From a virus: a stretch of DNA of 22,585 nt. Shown here piece by piece: positions 22,145 through 22,585 of the stretch (within the stretch, counting starts at the first letter, position 1; the number at the start of each line of letters is the position of its first letter). A program made the translations under genes and the position numbers. The notes under the pieces were generated by a model that was given only the letters and a program-made list of their open reading frames with translations, ran no database searches and was not told the DNA's origin. The stretch spans positions 1 through 22,585 of the IMG/VR virus record IMGVR_UViG_3300021185_001439; one strand, given 5' to 3'.

Positions 22145-22585
22145 TTATATTAGACTCTGTACTAGAGTATTTACCGTTACGATACTAGTTATATGACTGA
22201 TACCTTTTCCAGCAAAAACATGTCCTGTAGTTCCTGTTGTAATTCCAGCATGTAAACTAAATGTATTATTATCGTTATCTTTACCTTTGTATTCTGAAAA
22301 TATCAATGCATTTTGCTTTGCACTTTCTGTTTGTAACTTTCCTAATGTTTCTGCATTCTTATTTACTAATTGATTTTTTGCTTCGTTGCTTAAAGGACTC
22401 TCTTCTGTAGCCGCGAATAAAGTGCCAATACCTACATAGTCTGCACCTAGTTCTGTCATAGATTTGATATCCTCTTTTGTTCCAACTCCACCTACTGCTA
22501 TAATATCAATTCCACTATAATATTCTCTAGCATAATTTATACAAAACTCAATTCCTTTTGCATCTCCAGCTCTACCAGCACCGTG
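22145..22585 (-). CDS. FMN-dependent TIM-barrel enzyme, nitronate-monooxygenase-like, 5' partial
   Basis: The last 146 residues of a gene that runs off the right edge. HGAGRAGDAKG and IDIIAVGGVGTKEDI, then GADYVGIGTLFAATEESP, match the phosphate-binding end of FMN TIM barrels, closest in pattern to nitronate monooxygenases (2-nitropropane dioxygenase family: GGI, GAD, GTxFxATEES). The end HVFAGKGISHITSI also fits that family. IMP dehydrogenase/GMP reductase-like or other FMN enzymes cannot be excluded, since the N-terminal half is missing. An internal ATG at 22459 is not the true start. It lies 17 bases upstream of the radical SAM gene, probably its operon leader. Confidence 0.55.
   Translation of the reverse strand, partial: HGAGRAGDAKGIEFCINYAREYYSGIDIIAVGGVGTKEDIKSMTELGADYVGIGTLFAATEESPLSNEAKNQLVNKNAETLGKLQTESAKQNALIFSEYKGKDNDNNTFSLHAGITTGTTGHVFAGKGISHITSIVTVNTLVQSLI

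Noticed and set aside
1-22585. CRISPR array, insertion sequence or integrase/attachment site
   Set aside because: No regularly spaced repeats, transposase or integrase motif, or terminal repeats were seen anywhere in the window.

Overview
The window looks like part of the genome of a tailed marine phage of the T4-like (myovirus) kind, related in style to the viruses of marine cyanobacteria and SAR11. This rests on several things together. The DNA is AT-rich and densely packed, with ATGA and TAATG overlaps. There are copies of the T4 late-promoter core (TATAAATA and near variants) just ahead of genes, and a GH19 endolysin. The auxiliary enzymes are typical of marine myoviruses: radical SAM proteins, 2OG-Fe(II) oxygenases, a sugar-nucleotide dehydrogenase and a carbamoyltransferase. 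No capsid, tail or replication gene is recognised, so the phage assignment is strong inference rather than proof.

Layout. 1-279 is the end of an unknown gene. 280-616 is a non-coding stretch with a possible structured RNA, a strong sigma-70 promoter (TTGACA-17-TATACT) and a long leader. 617-6683 runs rightward: a radical SAM protein, a HAD-GNAT-ParB-like fusion, a 2OG oxygenase, a small HeH-like protein, a nucleotidyltransferase-like protein, a membrane protein and a PD-(D/E)xK-like protein. It ends in a hairpin. 6767-8240 starts after a perfect T4-type late promoter: a secreted protein, a small membrane protein, a second oxygenase-like protein and a short Cys-rich protein. A perfect-consensus sigma-70 promoter (TTGACA-17-TATAAT) is embedded at 7180-7208. 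8319-15105 holds five hypothetical proteins, two of them very large and acidic. 15118-19932 holds a twitch-type radical SAM protein, the endolysin, a glycosyltransferase-like protein, a DUF2061-like membrane protein and a UDP-glucose/GDP-mannose dehydrogenase-family enzyme. On the minus strand, 22585-19877 reads a nitronate-monooxygenase-like FMN enzyme (cut by the window edge), a second twitch radical SAM paralogue and a compact aspartate carbamoyltransferase. The last of these overlaps the dehydrogenase tail to tail.

Most striking pattern. Seven otherwise unrelated proteins encoded between 4523 and 15105 begin with short similar leaders (MLLRDLL, MLLRELL, MKFRDIV, MKNMRQLI, MNMRKLI and weaker versions). 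Each has, within about the first 25 residues, a hydrophobic-x-(x-)Glu followed by Gly, Asp or Ala. This resembles the capsid-targeting sequences of T4 internal proteins, which the prohead protease cuts after (L/I)-x-E. If so, the region would encode a cargo of proteins packaged in the head and injected into the host, including nucleotidyltransferase-like and nuclease-like ones. The HAD-GNAT-ParB fusion carries the same type of site between its domains. This is inference and needs virion proteomics.

The right-hand end looks like an accessory-metabolism and glycan cassette. The substrates of the three radical SAM proteins cannot be read from the sequence.
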